The notes beneath the pieces were generated by a model. That model ran no database searches, had not been told where the DNA came from, and saw only the letters and a list, made by a program, of their open reading frames with translations. From NCBI GenBank assembly GCA_026645575.1, contig JAPKMW010000088.1, forward strand, positions 1 to 50,782: DNA of 50,782 nucleotides, given 5' to 3'. Shown here piece after piece: positions 48,660 through 50,782 of this stretch (its first letter is position 1; each line of letters opens with the position of its first letter). The position numbers were made by a program, and so were the translations under genes. This stretch comes from Caldilineaceae bacterium. GTDB lineage: Bacteria; Chloroflexota; Anaerolineae; Caldilineales; Caldilineaceae.

Positions 48660-50540
48660 TTACTCAACCGGCAAACCCTCCAGCGCCATAATCCGTAGCG
48701 CGTTGGTTGTGGGGCTGGGGCCGCGGCGCAGGTGGTAGTCGAACGCCATGCGTCCTTCGACCACATCATCGCGGAAGTGATAGTTGGTGACGCCGGCCAC
48801 TTCGTCTTCGAGGCGGATCAGTTCCAAGTCGTGGGTGGAGATCAAGCCGACGCCCCGTTGACCGACCAGGGCGCGAATATAGGCGCGACTGCCGATCAGC
48901 CGCTCGCGGTTGTTGGTGCCGCGAAAAATTTCATCAACGGCAAAGAAGAGCGGCAATTTGTTGTCATCCGCCAGTGCATCGAGCAGGGCGCGTAACCGCT
49001 GCACTTCGGCATAGAAATAGGAGATGCCATCGGTCACTGAATCACTGACTTTGATGCAAGTGAAGAGGCGGAAGCGCATTGTTTGTAGGGCATGGACATC
49101 CACCACACTCCCCGCATAGGCCAACGCCAGGTTAACGCCCAACGCCTTGAGCAGCGTACTCTTGCCCGACATGTTGGAACCCGTGAGGATTGCCACTTCG
49201 CCCAAGTGGTTGACCGTGAAATCATTGCGTACTTTGCGTTCATTGGGCAGGAGCGGGTGGCCAATGCCTTGGCCGACAAAGACGGGCGTCGTTTGATCGG
49301 CGTGAAAGGTGGGAAAGGTGCTTTGCGGATTGAGCCAGCCATAGCCGGCCAACGCACTCAGCGTTTCCAGTTCGTACCAGACTTCCAACCACTGGGGCAG
49401 ATCAGTCGCCACCGCTTGCTTCCACACGGCCAAGCGCCAGGCAAAGATCATTCCCCACGGCAGCAAACTATTGAGCAGGATCGCCAACACCGGGTTCCCC
49501 TGGACGCCGGTCGCTGCCACAATCCGGCTGATACGGCGGAGATAGTGTGACGGGCGGTGTTCACCGACCAGCAAGGGGGTACACAACGCACGGAGCGCTG
49601 GTGCGCCGTGGTAGCCATACTTCTCCAAATGGCGGAAGACGCCGGCCAATCGGCTCAGGTCATCTTCCAGCGTTTTGGCCTCCTCAAAGGTGTGGCTGAG
49701 GGTGCGACCATGCCAGAAGTAGAGCAGCGCATAGAGGCCAAAAGTTAGTTGCCACCAGGGCGGCAGAACATTGTATCGGTCCAGCCCAAAGAGCAATGCA
49801 TTGATCAAGGCCAACGCACTCAAGCCAATGACCCAGCGCTGCAAAGCATGAGTTGAGCCGTGCGGGTGCAGCCAAGCCAGCAAATGTTCGGCGCGCCACG
49901 GTTCCCGTCCGCCCAGCAAAAGCTCGCCGTATAACTGTAACTTGTTGCGAAAATGCGACCGGGGGATCAACTCACGCACCAACGTTTGCCGGTGCAACAG
50001 TTCTTTCTCTACCGGTGGTATAGCGGTCAACCAGTCGCGCAGGCGTTGGCTGGCCTCCTGGGTGACGGTGCTATCAAGCAGCCGATGGAGCGAGCGTGGA
50101 CCGACGAGATCCAGATCGGCTTCAAAGGGATGTTCGTAGCGGGGCTGGGTCTGACGCGCCGCGGGAATCGCCCCCCAATCAAGGTGGATGCGCGCCAGTT
50201 GGGTGCGTTTGATGGCTTGAAAGGTGGCCGTTTCTTGCAGTGCGGTCTCCACCTGATTGTGCAAGTAGACAACAACGCCAAAGAGGAGGAAGGTCAACAA
50301 GAGTCCGGCGCCGAAAAACCAGCCGCCCAGGGTGAAGAGCATCAGCGCACTCAGCGCCAGCCCCAGCGTAAAGATCAAGACCCGTAGCCAGGAATAACGA
50401 TTGCTCTGCGGCTGGAGCCGGTCGATCCGTCGTTGGAGCGCAGCGAGATTGTGTTGTAAAACCTGGGCGCGGTTCGGTTGTTGCGTCGTCACCAAAGTAC
50501 ATTCCTTCTTCGATACCGATGATAAACTACCATGCGCCAC
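48660..50540 (-). CDS. Membrane-anchored MutS-like ATPase
   Basis: A 626-residue protein. The C-terminal third is a MutS ATPase domain: Walker A TGSNMSGKST at 453-462, Walker B LFFAVDEIFRGTNNRERL and a late His in STHDLELI. Unlike MutS or MutS2 there is no mismatch-recognition domain. The N-terminal half contains two membrane hairpins at about 51-93 and 235-277 (WLRVLIFTLGLALSALMLF, FFGAGLLLTFLLFGVVVYL). This fits a MutS-family protein of unknown role found in several phyla, perhaps linked to the membrane or cell envelope. GTG 50540 is used since GAGGT precedes it by about 6 nt; GTG 50492, with AAGGA further upstream, is an alternative. Confidence 0.85.
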   Translation of the reverse strand: MAHGSLSSVSKKECTLVTTQQPNRAQVLQHNLAALQRRIDRLQPQSNRYSWLRVLIFTLGLALSALMLFTLGGWFFGAGLLLTFLLFGVVVYLHNQVETALQETATFQAIKRTQLARIHLDWGAIPAARQTQPRYEHPFEADLDLVGPRSLHRLLDSTVTQEASQRLRDWLTAIPPVEKELLHRQTLVRELIPRSHFRNKLQLYGELLLGGREPWRAEHLLAWLHPHGSTHALQRWVIGLSALALINALLFGLDRYNVLPPWWQLTFGLYALLYFWHGRTLSHTFEEAKTLEDDLSRLAGVFRHLEKYGYHGAPALRALCTPLLVGEHRPSHYLRRISRIVAATGVQGNPVLAILLNSLLPWGMIFAWRLAVWKQAVATDLPQWLEVWYELETLSALAGYGWLNPQSTFPTFHADQTTPVFVGQGIGHPLLPNERKVRNDFTVNHLGEVAILTGSNMSGKSTLLKALGVNLALAYAGSVVDVHALQTMRFRLFTCIKVSDSVTDGISYFYAEVQRLRALLDALADDNKLPLFFAVDEIFRGTNNRERLIGSRAYIRALVGQRGVGLISTHDLELIRLEDEVAGVTNYHFRDDVVEGRMAFDYHLRRGPSPTTNALRIMALEGLPVE

Positions 50541-50584
50541 AGTTTACCTCATCCGACCCTTAGTAACAATTAAGCATAGGGGTA

Positions 50585-50656
50585 GGGGCGCGGATTCAGG
50601 AAACGCGGATTGCTTCCCTGACCGGCAACAATCCGCGTTTCCTGAATCCGCGCCCC
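50585..50656. repeat. Perfect 28-bp inverted repeat
   Basis: Arms 50585-50612 and 50629-50656 pair perfectly around a 16-base loop, 45 bases upstream of the MutS-like start. No T-run. The arms are GC-rich and unlike any other repeat in the window. Confidence 0.9.
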
Positions 50657-50712
50657 GATTTTCCCATTCATAGATTTCATCGTAGATTCGTAACTACTCA
50701 GCCACCCCCTCC

Positions 50713-50782
50713 TAACCTCCCCCTGGTAAGGGGAGGAACTGTCGAGCCGACATCTGTTCCCTCCCTTCTCAGGGGAGGGTTA
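50713..50782. repeat. Imperfect inverted repeat of CCTCCCC-type units, cut by the window end
   Basis: CCTCCCC and GGGGAGG pair within the first part, and the stretch as a whole (CTAACCTCC at the left, GGAGGGTTA at the right edge) is imperfectly complementary. It may continue beyond the window. Confidence 0.5.

Overview
The window looks like a chromosomal segment of a Chloroflexota bacterium, most likely an Anaerolineae/Caldilineae-type lineage. This is inferred from the secreted proteins with long Thr/Pro linkers, stacked DUF11, PPC-like and CARDB-type domains, C-termini ending in YLP(L/M)I-x-R, sortase-like proteins together with an LPVTG protein, a XisH/XisI pair, and many small enzymes with Chloroflexota character. 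No rRNA, tRNA, CRISPR array, insertion sequence or phage module was recognised. About 46 genes or gene remnants can be supported.

Layout. 0-3 kb: response regulator with a HisKA stub, lipid kinase, DUF2877 protein. 3-15 kb: cell-surface block with a lipoprotein, two paralogous sortase-domain proteins on Thr/Pro stalks, a DUF11 protein, a DHH phosphoesterase, and a 1272-residue multidomain secreted protein. 15-21 kb: a three-gene ATGA-coupled operon. Its first gene fuses an ECF-type sigma factor, ankyrin repeats and a degenerate F1-ATPase beta-like domain; the other two encode the halves of an asymmetric ABC exporter. This is the most unusual item in the window. 21-27 kb: VTT membrane protein, a possible clan CD peptidase, secreted phospholipase D, a small ORF next to a broken HNH nuclease gene, a sugar isomerase, a possible ADP-ribosyltransferase-like protein beside a Nudix hydrolase, and gene fragments. 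27-31 kb: carbohydrate ABC importer (binding protein and two permeases, no ATPase). 31-34 kb: EAD1-like adaptor, Phd-like protein, XisI, XisH, RidA, TetR. 34-37.6 kb: two small membrane proteins probably under TetR control and an AceE-like E1 dehydrogenase. 37.8-48.6 kb: catabolic block with PhyH dioxygenase, Ldh_2 dehydrogenase, cyclase, HpcH/HpaI aldolase, enolase-superfamily dehydratase, SDR epimerase, an SHMT-like PLP enzyme, a GntR/FCD regulator with two palindromic operators and an alpha/beta hydrolase, interrupted by an LPVTG-anchored double-fasciclin protein. 48.6-50.5 kb: membrane-anchored MutS-like ATPase.

How it works together (inference). Sugar uptake (27-31 kb), the TIM-barrel isomerase and the 38-48 kb enzymes suggest use of sugar acids or related hydroxy/keto acids, with the GntR/FCD protein as a likely local regulator. 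The sortase-domain proteins could act on the LPVTG fasciclin protein about 38 kb away.

Genome texture. Most intergenic gaps carry a long inverted repeat (arms 10-32 bp, many perfect). The arms differ from gap to gap, and several are built of tandem 7- or 8-nt units resembling cyanobacterial STRR repeats. I saw none lying wholly inside a gene.
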